DNA from: an uncultured Bacteroidales bacterium
GTDB taxonomy: Bacteria; Bacteroidota; Bacteroidia; Bacteroidales; UBA932
DNA: 16,110 nucleotides
Direction: 5' to 3'
Assembly (NCBI GenBank): GCA_946545765.1
Contig: CAMNNS010000025.1
Location: 1-16,110, forward strand
Below are positions 1-7,994 of this stretch, piece after piece. The position numbers and the translations under genes were made by a program. Positions within the stretch are counted from its first letter, which is position 1. Every line of letters starts with the position of its first letter. Under the pieces are notes generated by a model. The model worked only from the letters and a program-made list of their open reading frames with translations. It had not been told where the DNA came from and ran no database searches.

Positions 1-30
1 AATTTTATTGGGAAAAATGTAGAAAAATCT

Positions 31-62
31 TTTTCTTCTTTAGGATGATTTTCTTATACTTG
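31..62 (+). promoter_or_regulatory. Candidate Bacteroidota-type promoter for the fimbrillin-like lipoprotein gene
   Basis: The sequence TATACTTG at 55-62 matches the Bacteroidota -7 consensus TAnnTTTG at all but one position. A T-rich element (TTTTC, 31-35) lies about 20 bases upstream, where a -33 TTTG/TTG box would be, but it lacks the G. The predicted transcript would carry a leader of roughly 75 bases before the ATG at 143. The assignment rests on motif and spacing only. Confidence 0.42.
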
Positions 63-142
63 CACCGTTAATTTAGGTTGCAGATAGTGCTTTTTTCTCT
101 TTCCTGCAGACTAAACAACATATAACAAACAAATTTATCGAT

Positions 143-2317
143 ATGAAAAAGAAATTACTATTTATTATCCTCTCATTTGTGGTATTATCTTTATCTTGTA
201 GCAAAGAAGACATAAATGAGGAAAGTATAGAGATTAAGAGCTCTCCTATTACGTTTAGATGTTATGCAGAAGATGTTTCTGACAAGAGTAAAACTGTGAT
301 AACAGGTTCTGATTATAAGAGTATTAATTGGCTTCCTGGTGATGAGATAAATGTTTTCTACAAAGGTGCTTCATACAAATTTACATCCGCAAACACGGTA
401 GAGTCAAAAGATGTAAATTTCACAGGTAGTATAAGTGGCACTATTACAGATATTAAGGAATTGGATTCTCCTGTTTATGCTCTTTATCCGTATAATGAAA
501 ATGCTACCATTAGTGGGAATAAGATAAGTACGACCCTTCCTAATGTTCAGAGAGCCAAGGAGGGTAGTTTTGATAATAAGTTGTTCATAAGTGTAGGTGT
601 AATGGCAACCCAAGATCCTGATTATGGTATAATTAAGTTTAGGAACGTTTGTTCGGGTTTGTACTTTACAGTAACAAATTCAGGAATAGTGTCAGTAGAG
701 TTAAAGAGTAATAACAATACGGCTTTGGCGGGTGATGTAACCGTAACGATAGATGATAATGGTGATATTGTTGGTGCTCCCGTAGTGCAAAATGGTGAAA
801 GTGTTATTATAGTAAATGCTCCGGATGCGAGTGGTTTTAAGCCAAATACCCGCTACTATATAGTTACCCTTCCTGGTTCTCAGTCGGGTGGTATAACTAT
901 GACAGCCAAAACAGCTACAGGTTATTACGCACGTGGTGCAAGCAAGAGTGTTACCTTTGTTCGTTCGAGGATGAATAAAGCCATTGATTTTGACAAAGGT
1001 TTAAGCAAGACAGAGTATAATAATATTGAAGATTTATCTACGAAAGATATACATGGTACAACCATTCAACGAACAACTGCTAATTGTTATATAGTTAAAA
1101 AGGCGGGTGTTTATAAAATCCCTATGGTTTATGGTAATGCTATTAAAAATGGTGCAGATAATCAGGGTGCATACAAATCAACTGCTACGAGTTTGGGTAT
1201 CCTACAAAATTTTGTAGATCATACTCGTAGTGGCATAACTCAGCCTTGGGTATCAAAATCACATAGTATAACCAAAGCTGAACTTGTGTGGCAGGACGCT
1301 CCAAATATGTTGGCACCTAATATGATAAGTATAACTGGTACTTCTGGTGTTAAAGAAGAGAAATATCTCATTTTTGAGGTACAGAACTTTGTTAAAGGTA
1401 ATGCGGTGATAGCTGTTTATGACAGCAATAACGAGATAGCTTGGAGTTGGCATATATGGTGTTATGATGGAGATCTTACAGCTATACCTGTAATAGGCAT
1501 TAATAATAAGACTTATGATTTCTTGCCTGTAAATCTTGGATGGGAGGGTGTTAGTAATACTTTCTACCAGTGGGGGAGAAAAGATCCTATGCTTCCAGGT
1601 ATTCCTATAGATGGTGGTAAACAACAAAATAAAACTTGGTATGATAAAAATAATGTGGCGAGTACTTTTTTGTCTACGATGTATGTGTATTACACCAGTA
1701 ACCCAACAATGCCAGCAGTTGGAGAAGAATTTATAAAACATTCCATCTTGAATCCACGCAAATGGCTCACACATGTTAACGAGAATACTGCCATGGACGG
1801 AGCTTATACCAACCTATGGTCCATTAATGCTGTTGCCAGTACCACACCACCGAGTGGTCACAAAGTTATTAAAACCGTTTACGACCCTTCTCCTGTAGGA
1901 TATTGTTTGCCTGATGCAGGTATTTGGAAATGTTTTTCTACAGGTGTAGAAGATCCTCAACAAACTGGTTTTCACTATCAAAATGGGTATACTGATTTTG
2001 AAAATGGTATCCGTTATGCGTTTATTTATACCGATCTTCAGAAAACTTCTACTATAAAATTTCCTCTTATAGATAACCGTATGATTTCACATCGAGAAAA
2101 TGGTTATATAACAGGAGGATTTCATCCGAACTATAATATTAGTGCCGCTTATTGGACTGCTAATGGCAGAAATATTGGTACTTCTGGGACTAATTATGCT
2201 TATGGTTATGGTTTTACGTATGATGAGAATTATCAAGGTAAAATTCATAGTCATGCATGCCCAGGATTTACTTATCCTGGGAGTGCTCTCAGTGTACGTC
2301 CAGTACGGGAAGATTAA
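143..2317 (+). CDS. Fimbrillin-family surface lipoprotein with a FISUMP-like C-terminal domain
   Basis: This 724-residue protein starts with a lipoprotein signal peptide: basic residues 2-4, a hydrophobic stretch, and Cys19 followed by S-K-E-D, the lysine/acidic pattern associated with surface export of Bacteroidota lipoproteins. Residues of about 30-290 resemble the N-terminal fimbrillin-like domain of Bacteroidales adhesins and fimbrial tip proteins (a W-x-x-G-D-E-I-x-V-F segment, then beta-rich sequence with an ALYP motif). A second module begins at TTANCYIV (311-318) and includes a W-S-W-H-I-W segment (434-439). The C-terminal part has NLGW (464-467), YQWGRKDP (475-482) and a final SVRPVRED, which is the pattern of FISUMP-like domains. 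It sits alone between its own promoter-like site and a strong terminator, so it is probably not part of the polysaccharide operon. A surface adhesin or minor fimbrial role is inferred; the ligand is unknown. Family assignment is good, exact role uncertain. Confidence 0.85.
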   Translation: MKKKLLFIILSFVVLSLSCSKEDINEESIEIKSSPITFRCYAEDVSDKSKTVITGSDYKSINWLPGDEINVFYKGASYKFTSANTVESKDVNFTGSISGTITDIKELDSPVYALYPYNENATISGNKISTTLPNVQRAKEGSFDNKLFISVGVMATQDPDYGIIKFRNVCSGLYFTVTNSGIVSVELKSNNNTALAGDVTVTIDDNGDIVGAPVVQNGESVIIVNAPDASGFKPNTRYYIVTLPGSQSGGITMTAKTATGYYARGASKSVTFVRSRMNKAIDFDKGLSKTEYNNIEDLSTKDIHGTTIQRTTANCYIVKKAGVYKIPMVYGNAIKNGADNQGAYKSTATSLGILQNFVDHTRSGITQPWVSKSHSITKAELVWQDAPNMLAPNMISITGTSGVKEEKYLIFEVQNFVKGNAVIAVYDSNNEIAWSWHIWCYDGDLTAIPVIGINNKTYDFLPVNLGWEGVSNTFYQWGRKDPMLPGIPIDGGKQQNKTWYDKNNVASTFLSTMYVYYTSNPTMPAVGEEFIKHSILNPRKWLTHVNENTAMDGAYTNLWSINAVASTTPPSGHKVIKTVYDPSPVGYCLPDAGIWKCFSTGVEDPQQTGFHYQNGYTDFENGIRYAFIYTDLQKTSTIKFPLIDNRMISHRENGYITGGFHPNYNISAAYWTANGRNIGTSGTNYAYGYGFTYDENYQGKIHSHACPGFTYPGSALSVRPVRED

Positions 2318-2362
2318 CCTGTAGCAGCCATTTGTCTGTTGACACATAAGGTTATTTTATCC

Positions 2363-2393
2363 AGAAAAGAAGGGCTTTCCCTTCTTTTCTTTT
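2363..2393 (+). terminator. Rho-independent terminator after the lipoprotein gene
   Basis: A perfect 12-bp inverted repeat (AGAAAAGAAGGG at 2363-2374 and CCCTTCTTTTCT at 2379-2390) encloses a CTTT loop and is followed by three more T residues. It lies 45 bases past the stop codon. It should separate the lipoprotein transcript from the polysaccharide operon that follows. Confidence 0.85.
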
Positions 2394-2481
2394 ATCCCTT
2401 TGTTGCCCTATTATAATCTCTTATAAAATTGCATTTACTTGTTGAACTTTTAGTATTGGAGTGAGAGTGAAATCATATACA

Positions 2482-2513
2482 ATTGTAGAAATTAAAATTT
2501 ATGTTTAATTTTG
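2482..2513 (+). promoter_or_regulatory. Candidate main promoter of the polysaccharide operon
   Basis: TAATTTTG at 2506-2513 is an exact match to the Bacteroidota -7 box TAnnTTTG, and ATTG at 2482-2485 is a three-of-four match to the -33 TTTG box with a 20-base spacer, which is the expected spacing. It lies after the terminator at 2363-2393 and about 56 bases before the first gene of the cluster. A second exact -7 match, TAGTTTTG at 2538-2545, has an ATTG at 2516-2519 only 18 bases upstream and could be a tandem or alternative promoter. No flanking inverted repeats of the kind that make invertible capsule promoters were seen. Confidence 0.55.
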
Positions 2514-2569
2514 TTATTGGGATTTTGAAAAACAAAATAGTTTTGAGCCAATAAATAGTTAAGCTAAGG

Positions 2570-3697
2570 ATGAGAATTGCGATATTAACATTATCTATTT
2601 ATGCCAATTATGGTGGAATTCTCCAAGCTTATGCACTACAGAGAGTATTGCAACAGATGGGGCATGAGGTGGTGGTTATTCGTCATGATAATAAAATACC
2701 CTACCTGTTTTTTAGAGATCTGATTTGGTTTGGAGTTTATCTTATTAGGAGATTTATTCTGAGAAGAAATGTACAATATGTTTCACTTAAAAGATTGCTT
2801 AAAGATGCAAGTTTAAGGGAACAATATACGAAGCCCTTTATAGATAATAATATCAGTTTATTCAATGTTAGACATATAGAAAAGGATCTTCCAAAAATAT
2901 TTGATGCTATTGTTGTGGGGAGCGATCAAGTTTGGAGACGTGGTTATTTTACAGATTCTTTTGGTAGTAGTATTGAACATGCTTTTTTAAAGTTTGCAGA
3001 AGGGTGGCAAATAAAAAGAATCGCTTATGCAGCATCTTTTGGTACAGACGAATGGGAATATTCAGAAGAAGAGACAAAAGAGTGTGCAAGACTTTTACAA
3101 CTATTTAACAAAGTCAGTGTCAGAGAAGATAGTGCAGTTCTTTTATGTAAAGAAAAATTAGGGCGTTCCGATGTACAACATCTATTAGATCCAACCTTTT
3201 TACTCCCAAAGGAGGATTATATTAGTATTGTGAATAGGGCAAATGTTCCGAAAAGTAAGGGAACTTTAATGTGTTATATACTTGATAAGAATAGTGACAA
3301 AATTGCTATAGTTGATAAAATTGCAAAAGAACGCAACTTAGTACCTTTCTATACAAACTCTCAAATAGATAATGTAAATCTACCTAATTGTGAGCGTATT
3401 CAGCCCCCTCTTGAGCAATGGCTACGAGGCTTTATGGATGCAGAATTCGTAATAACAGATTCGTTCCATGCTTGTGTGTTCAGTATTATCTTTGGAAAAC
3501 CATTTGTGGTAATAGGTAATAAAGAGAGAGGGATGGCAAGATTCAGCTCGTTATTAAAAATGTTTTCATTAGAAGACCATTTAATATCCTCTATAGATGA
3601 CTATGAGGCAGACTCTACGTATGAGGTGCCTTCTTCTTCTATAGAAATTCTTAGAGATAAGATAGAAATTTCAAGATCTTTTTTAAAGAATCTTTAA
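2570..3697 (+). CDS. Polysaccharide pyruvyl transferase family protein
   Basis: At 375 residues this matches the polysaccharide pyruvyltransferase family (CsaB/WcaK-like). Members transfer a pyruvate ketal from phosphoenolpyruvate to a sugar, adding negative charge to the glycan. Visible marks are the N-terminal ILTLSIYANYGGILQAYAL-type strand and glycine loop, VVGSDQVWRR (G117-S118-D119-Q120-V121-W122), a DPTFLLP segment, and TDSFHA (D297, H300) followed by the FGKPFVVIG strand typical of the C-terminal half. No signal peptide is present, so it should act at the cytoplasmic face. It is the first gene of the operon, and its stop codon directly abuts the next ATG (TAAATG), implying translational coupling. 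Some Bacteroidota members of this family may not transfer pyruvate, so the reaction is inferred from family; the acceptor sugar is unknown. Confidence 0.85.
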   Translation: MRIAILTLSIYANYGGILQAYALQRVLQQMGHEVVVIRHDNKIPYLFFRDLIWFGVYLIRRFILRRNVQYVSLKRLLKDASLREQYTKPFIDNNISLFNVRHIEKDLPKIFDAIVVGSDQVWRRGYFTDSFGSSIEHAFLKFAEGWQIKRIAYAASFGTDEWEYSEEETKECARLLQLFNKVSVREDSAVLLCKEKLGRSDVQHLLDPTFLLPKEDYISIVNRANVPKSKGTLMCYILDKNSDKIAIVDKIAKERNLVPFYTNSQIDNVNLPNCERIQPPLEQWLRGFMDAEFVITDSFHACVFSIIFGKPFVVIGNKERGMARFSSLLKMFSLEDHLISSIDDYEADSTYEVPSSSIEILRDKIEISRSFLKNL

Positions 3698-4681
3698 ATG
3701 ATGAATCTCCCTAAAATATCAATCATTATTCCAGTATATAATGCGGAGAAATATTTGAGTACTTGTTTAGACTCAGTGCTTGCTCAAACTTTTACTGATT
3801 GGGAGTGCATACTTGTGAACGATGGTAGCACAGATAATAGTGGGAAGATATGTGAAGAGTATGTTGTTAAAGATAAGCGTTTTAGGGTTGTCCACAAAGA
3901 GAACGGAGGGGTAAGTTCTGCAAGAAACCTTGGATTAGATAAAGTACAAGGAGAATGGGTATATTTCTCAGATTCAGATGATACATTAGATCTTAACGCA
4001 CTTTCAATATTACACGCAAATATTCATCACAATACCATTTTAGTGATGGCGGGGATTAAAATATATTCTGAACAAGGTTGTTTGATAGAGTCTACCACAA
4101 GAAAAATAGAGAAAGTTATCACGATAGAAGAGGCGATAAAACAGATGTATGCTCCAACAGATTATTCTTATCAGGGATATTTAGTTACCAAACTTTTTAA
4201 TATTAAACTTATTAAAGAGAAATCTTTAAAGTTTAACGAGAAAATTTTCTTTAATGAAGATAGGTTGTATATTGTCAAGTATCTTTGCAACGCACAAGGT
4301 GAAGTATCCTATACAACAACTTCTATATATAATTATCTATATCGTGAATCAGGGGCGATGATGTCTCTTAAAAAGGGATATAATAAAAAATTCTCGACAG
4401 ACTTTGATGCTTATGTGCTAATGAAGAATGAGATATTCAGTTACACAAAAGATAAGAAGATACGGAGACTGTCAATGAAAGGGATAGTATCTTCTTGTAT
4501 TCACAACCATGCCTTAATGGTAAAATTCCGTGATTATGATTCCAAAATACATCGTAACATGGTAAAACAATTGATTAAAACAGGAGCAATAAAACAATAT
4601 ATTGTAGAGGCATTTAGACAAAAGTTAAAACCTTTGTTATTGCTTTTGTTCCCTAAAATCGTAATAAAGTTTAAAAGATGA
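3698..4681 (+). CDS. Family 2 glycosyltransferase (GT-A fold)
   Basis: This 327-residue protein has the standard GT2 signature in order: ISIIIPVYN (7-15), VNDGSTDNS (40-48) for nucleotide binding, and FSDSDD (90-95) with the metal-binding D92-S93-D94. An NEDRLY segment (E187-D188) is the probable catalytic-base region. The C-terminus ends in a short leucine-rich and basic stretch that may touch the membrane. It should transfer one sugar to the lipid-linked repeat unit at the cytoplasmic face; donor and acceptor cannot be read from the sequence. Two ATG codons lie in tandem (3698 and 3701); the first abuts the preceding stop. It overlaps glf by four bases (ATGA), so the three leading genes are probably translated together. 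Confidence 0.9.
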   Translation: MMNLPKISIIIPVYNAEKYLSTCLDSVLAQTFTDWECILVNDGSTDNSGKICEEYVVKDKRFRVVHKENGGVSSARNLGLDKVQGEWVYFSDSDDTLDLNALSILHANIHHNTILVMAGIKIYSEQGCLIESTTRKIEKVITIEEAIKQMYAPTDYSYQGYLVTKLFNIKLIKEKSLKFNEKIFFNEDRLYIVKYLCNAQGEVSYTTTSIYNYLYRESGAMMSLKKGYNKKFSTDFDAYVLMKNEIFSYTKDKKIRRLSMKGIVSSCIHNHALMVKFRDYDSKIHRNMVKQLIKTGAIKQYIVEAFRQKLKPLLLLLFPKIVIKFKR

Positions 4682-5799
4682 AATATGATTATCTTATAGT
4701 TGGTTCCGGACTGTTTGGAGCCACTTTTGCTTATAGAGCTAAGCAGACAGGTAAAAAATGTTTAGTGATTGACAAACGAAATCACACAGGGGGAAATGTA
4801 TATTGTGAGAACATAGAGGGGATAAATGTTCATAAGTATGGTGCCCATATTTTTCATACATCAAATAAGGAAGTATGGGATTTTGTAAATTCAATAGTTC
4901 CGTTTAATCGTTATACAAATTCACCGGTAGCTAATTATAAAGGGAAGCTATATAATCTTCCTTTCAATATGAATACATTTTACCAGATGTGGGGGGTAAC
5001 AACACCAGCACAAGCTATATCAAAAATAGAGGAGCAGAAGCAAGAAGCTCTTTTAGCCTTAAATGGTAGAGAACCTAAGAATTTAGAGGAACAGGCTTTG
5101 ATATTGGTTGGTAAAGACATCTTTAATATACTTATAAAAGAATATACAGAAAAACAATGGGGTAGGAAGTGTACAGAATTACCTTCATTTATTATTAAGC
5201 GTCTTCCTGTCCGTTTGATTTTTGATAATAATTATTTTAATGATAGTTATCAAGGAATACCAATTGGTGGCTATAATAAATTGATTGATGGCTTATTAGA
5301 AGGAGTGGAATGTAAAACAAATATAGATTTCTTTAATTCCGAATTTAGAAGTTGGCATAATTATGCAGAGAGATTCGTTTATTGTGGTCAATTAGACGAG
5401 TATTTTGATAATAGATTGGGAAAATTGGATTGGCGAACCGTCTCTTTCAAGACAAGAATAGAGAATACTCCTAATTATCAAGGTAATGCAGTTATTAACT
5501 ATACCTCTCACGATGTTCCTTATACACGAGTTATTGAGCATAAACATTTTGAAATGTTTGGACAAGCTGTTTATGATAATACAAAAAGCGTTATCAGTGA
5601 GGAGTATAGCACAGAATACAAATCGGGAATGGAACCATACTATCCTGTTAATGATGATAGAAACAATGAGTTAGCAGATAAGTATCGTCAATTAACAGCT
5701 CAGGAGAACAATGTGATTTTTGGTGGTCGTTTAGCGGAATACAAATATTATGATATGGCTCCAATTGTAGAGAAAGTGCTAAAAATGGAGATTGATTAG
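4678..5799 (+). CDS. glf: UDP-galactopyranose mutase
   Basis: Glf is a reduced-FAD enzyme that interconverts UDP-galactopyranose and UDP-galactofuranose, the donor for Galf residues. The 373-residue length is normal for bacterial UGM. The N-terminus carries the FAD-binding GxGxxG (G9, G11, G14) and the ICxxxGGN-like region ending in TGGNVY, followed by HKYGAHIFHT, a hallmark of the family. The C-terminal FGGRLAEYKYYDM (348-360) is the second flavin and substrate motif, with the conserved Arg at 351. The ATG lies inside the end of the upstream GT2 gene (four-base overlap). The neighbouring WbbI-like transferase at 5886 is the expected user of its product. No UDP-glucose 4-epimerase specific for UDP-Gal supply is evident in the window, so UDP-Gal presumably comes from housekeeping GalE. 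Confidence 0.97.
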   Translation: MKYDYLIVGSGLFGATFAYRAKQTGKKCLVIDKRNHTGGNVYCENIEGINVHKYGAHIFHTSNKEVWDFVNSIVPFNRYTNSPVANYKGKLYNLPFNMNTFYQMWGVTTPAQAISKIEEQKQEALLALNGREPKNLEEQALILVGKDIFNILIKEYTEKQWGRKCTELPSFIIKRLPVRLIFDNNYFNDSYQGIPIGGYNKLIDGLLEGVECKTNIDFFNSEFRSWHNYAERFVYCGQLDEYFDNRLGKLDWRTVSFKTRIENTPNYQGNAVINYTSHDVPYTRVIEHKHFEMFGQAVYDNTKSVISEEYSTEYKSGMEPYYPVNDDRNNELADKYRQLTAQENNVIFGGRLAEYKYYDMAPIVEKVLKMEID

Positions 5800-5885
5800 A
5801 AAATAGAAAGAATTTTTTATAATTTTGGGATGATTTGTTGTAATATCACGACTTTGAGTATAAAGAGTATATAAGAGCTTTAATT

Positions 5886-6899
5886 ATGAAGTATTTGTTA
5901 AATTATTATAGAGGTTTTCCGGGAGCTACGAGATACAATGCCGAATCAAAAGCAAAACTTGATGTTATTCGCACTTTTGAGAAAGCAGGTTACTCTATGT
6001 ATGATATTTATAAAAAACACATCAATATAAAATTTTTAAGAACCGCTACAGAACTTATTTTCTTGCAGTTCCAAATGTTAAGAGCAAAGAAACAGTTTAA
6101 TAGCGATGATATTGTTTATATACAGTATCCCGGTTCGTGTATGCAAATTCAGATACTCTTAAAAGAGTTAAAAAGTAGAGGGGCAAAGGTTTGTATGTTG
6201 GTTCATGATATTAGCTCTTTTAGGTTTGGTAAAAAGGTAGATATAGAGGTTAAATGGCTTAATGTCGCCGATGAATTGTTGGTGCATACAGAGGCGATGA
6301 AAAATTTATTGACAGATTATGGAGTTAAAACCCCGATGAGGATAATGGAGTTGTTTGATTATTACACAGATGACCCTTTTAATGAGAAGAGCGAGATTTT
6401 AAAAAGAAAGAATATTGTCCTCTTTGCGGGCAACTTAGATAAGTCTATATTTTTAAGGACATTTGTTAATACTCCGACAAATTCTTTAAAATATAATTAC
6501 TATGGAGTAGAACCATCTTTTCAAATGGGCGAAGGGCATTTCTACAAAGGTAAATTTGCCCCAGAAAATGTATCTGCTATTGAAGGAGGTTGGGGGTTAG
6601 TATGGGATGGAGATTCTATAACTACGTGTTCGGGTGTGTTGGGTGAATATTTGCGTTATAATGCTTCTCATAAAGCCTCATTATATCTTGCAGCAGGAAT
6701 CCCTTTAATTGTTTGGAACAAATCGGGAATAGCACAATGGGTTAGAGAGAATAACCTTGGTATCGCTATAGGTTCTTTAGAAGAGATGGAGCAAGTTATA
6801 AATAATATTAGTGAAGCAGACTATCTCAAATTATTAGAATCTGCTCACCAGATGGGCGAAAAACTCCGTAAAGGCGAGATGCTCAGACGATTACTATAG
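5886..6899 (+). CDS. Galactofuranosyltransferase, WbbI-like
   Basis: The 337-residue protein resembles E. coli WbbI, the beta-1,6-galactofuranosyltransferase of the K-12/O16 antigen, and more distantly the streptococcal Gtf3-type transferases. Shared features recalled from that family are a VHDI segment (H107-D108), an NIVLFAGNLDKS strand near residues 176-187, the signature GLVWDGDS (237-244) followed by TCSG, and the HKASLYLAAGIPLIVW helix-strand with an R-x-x-x-L-G-I-A-I-G tail. It should transfer Galf from UDP-Galf to the growing lipid-linked repeat at the inner face of the membrane. Its place immediately after glf supports this. An 86-base gap separates it from glf and holds an exact TAnnTTTG box at 5819-5826, which could give extra transcription. 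Linkage and acceptor are not predictable. Confidence 0.85.
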   Translation: MKYLLNYYRGFPGATRYNAESKAKLDVIRTFEKAGYSMYDIYKKHINIKFLRTATELIFLQFQMLRAKKQFNSDDIVYIQYPGSCMQIQILLKELKSRGAKVCMLVHDISSFRFGKKVDIEVKWLNVADELLVHTEAMKNLLTDYGVKTPMRIMELFDYYTDDPFNEKSEILKRKNIVLFAGNLDKSIFLRTFVNTPTNSLKYNYYGVEPSFQMGEGHFYKGKFAPENVSAIEGGWGLVWDGDSITTCSGVLGEYLRYNASHKASLYLAAGIPLIVWNKSGIAQWVRENNLGIAIGSLEEMEQVINNISEADYLKLLESAHQMGEKLRKGEMLRRLL

Positions 6900-6941
6900 G
6901 TTTTTTATTAGGCATATTATTCAAACATTTTATATCAGATA

Positions 6942-7979
6942 ATGAATATATATATTGTTGCTGCGATAGTTTTAACTTTATTTTGTTTTTTTAGAGAAAA
7001 AAAGTGGCCATTATTTTTCTCTTTTATCTTTCTCTTTATAATAGTTGCTTTTCGAGATCTTAGTGTAGGTACTGATACCCAAAAATATGCTTTACTATTT
7101 GAGCAATATAGAGACTTGGGAGATGTCTCTACAAGTGCTAATGAGCCTTTTTATAAATTATTGCGTCATTTTGTAATTTTACAAGGGTGGAATTATGAGA
7201 CTCTTCAATTTTTGTGTTCCCTTGTTGTATTGCTTCCACTCTTTTTCTATGTTGCAAAAGTAAGTAGAAATCCTCACTACTCTATATTGTGTTTCTTCTT
7301 CCTCTATTTTTTCTTCTATTCGATGAATATTACCCGCCAATATATGGCAATGCCGTTTGCCCTTTACTCTTTTTATTTTATTAGTAAAAAAGATTGGAAA
7401 AGATATGTTATCTGTGTGGTAGTAGCCTTTTTGCTCCATTATTCTTCTATATTATGTTTGATGGGACTTATATTCAATTTTTATAAACCTTCTCAAAAAA
7501 CAATGATATTGGCGTTAGTAATCACCTTTGTTATAGGGCTAACTCCTTTTGGAGCTGCTATTGCGAGAAGTATGTCAACAGTGGGAGATTTTGGTTATGA
7601 CTTTTATGTTGATGATTCAAATCAATTTTACAGAGAGTCTTTATTCTCTCTTACCCGTCTATTACTCGTAATTTATGCGATAGGTCTAATATATATGTTA
7701 GAAAATAAGAATAACATTTTAAGTATATTAGTTATAGGGATTTGTATCCTTAATCTATTCTCTTTTCAACCAATAATAGGAAGATTAGCACAGTATTTTA
7801 CAATTATTCAAATTGTTATTATCCCAAATATAGCCTCGTTGGCAAAAAGAAAAGAGACAGTACCCGCGTTGGAAATTGCTTCTTTCGCCTATATTTTTGT
7901 AACTTGGTCATATTTGTTCAATAATAATATAGCAGACCCAATGCCTTGGAAATTCGGCACTTGGGAGATATTTGTATAG
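6942..7979 (+). CDS. EpsG/Wzy-like polysaccharide polymerase, multi-pass membrane protein
   Basis: This 345-residue, strongly hydrophobic protein appears to span the membrane roughly ten times. It has the pattern of the EpsG family of repeat-unit polymerases: FRDLSVGTDTQKY (37-49) after the second membrane segment, MNITRQYMA (128-136, with the conserved Arg132) and LLHYSSI (164-170). Wzy-type enzymes join lipid-linked repeat units on the periplasmic face of the inner membrane. Finding one supports Wzx/Wzy-dependent assembly, although no flippase is present here. Wzy proteins vary greatly in sequence, and the call rests on topology, these EpsG-like motifs and the surrounding transferases. It follows the WbbI-like gene by 42 bases and precedes the next GT2 by 15 bases. 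Confidence 0.82.
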   Translation: MNIYIVAAIVLTLFCFFREKKWPLFFSFIFLFIIVAFRDLSVGTDTQKYALLFEQYRDLGDVSTSANEPFYKLLRHFVILQGWNYETLQFLCSLVVLLPLFFYVAKVSRNPHYSILCFFFLYFFFYSMNITRQYMAMPFALYSFYFISKKDWKRYVICVVVAFLLHYSSILCLMGLIFNFYKPSQKTMILALVITFVIGLTPFGAAIARSMSTVGDFGYDFYVDDSNQFYRESLFSLTRLLLVIYAIGLIYMLENKNNILSILVIGICILNLFSFQPIIGRLAQYFTIIQIVIIPNIASLAKRKETVPALEIASFAYIFVTWSYLFNNNIADPMPWKFGTWEIFV

Positions 7980-7994
7980 ATAAATAACATTAAA

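Noticed and set aside
21..36. AGAAAAA-TC-TTTTTCT inverted repeat at the left edge, as a terminator of an upstream gene
   Set aside because: The stem is almost all A/T with a two-base loop, and the upstream gene is not in the window. It could be chance in A/T-rich DNA.
1259..1774. A 171-codon open frame on the minus strand inside the lipoprotein gene
   Set aside because: It lies wholly within a well-supported gene, its translation resembles no family I know, and its composition is that of an antisense shadow of beta-rich coding sequence.
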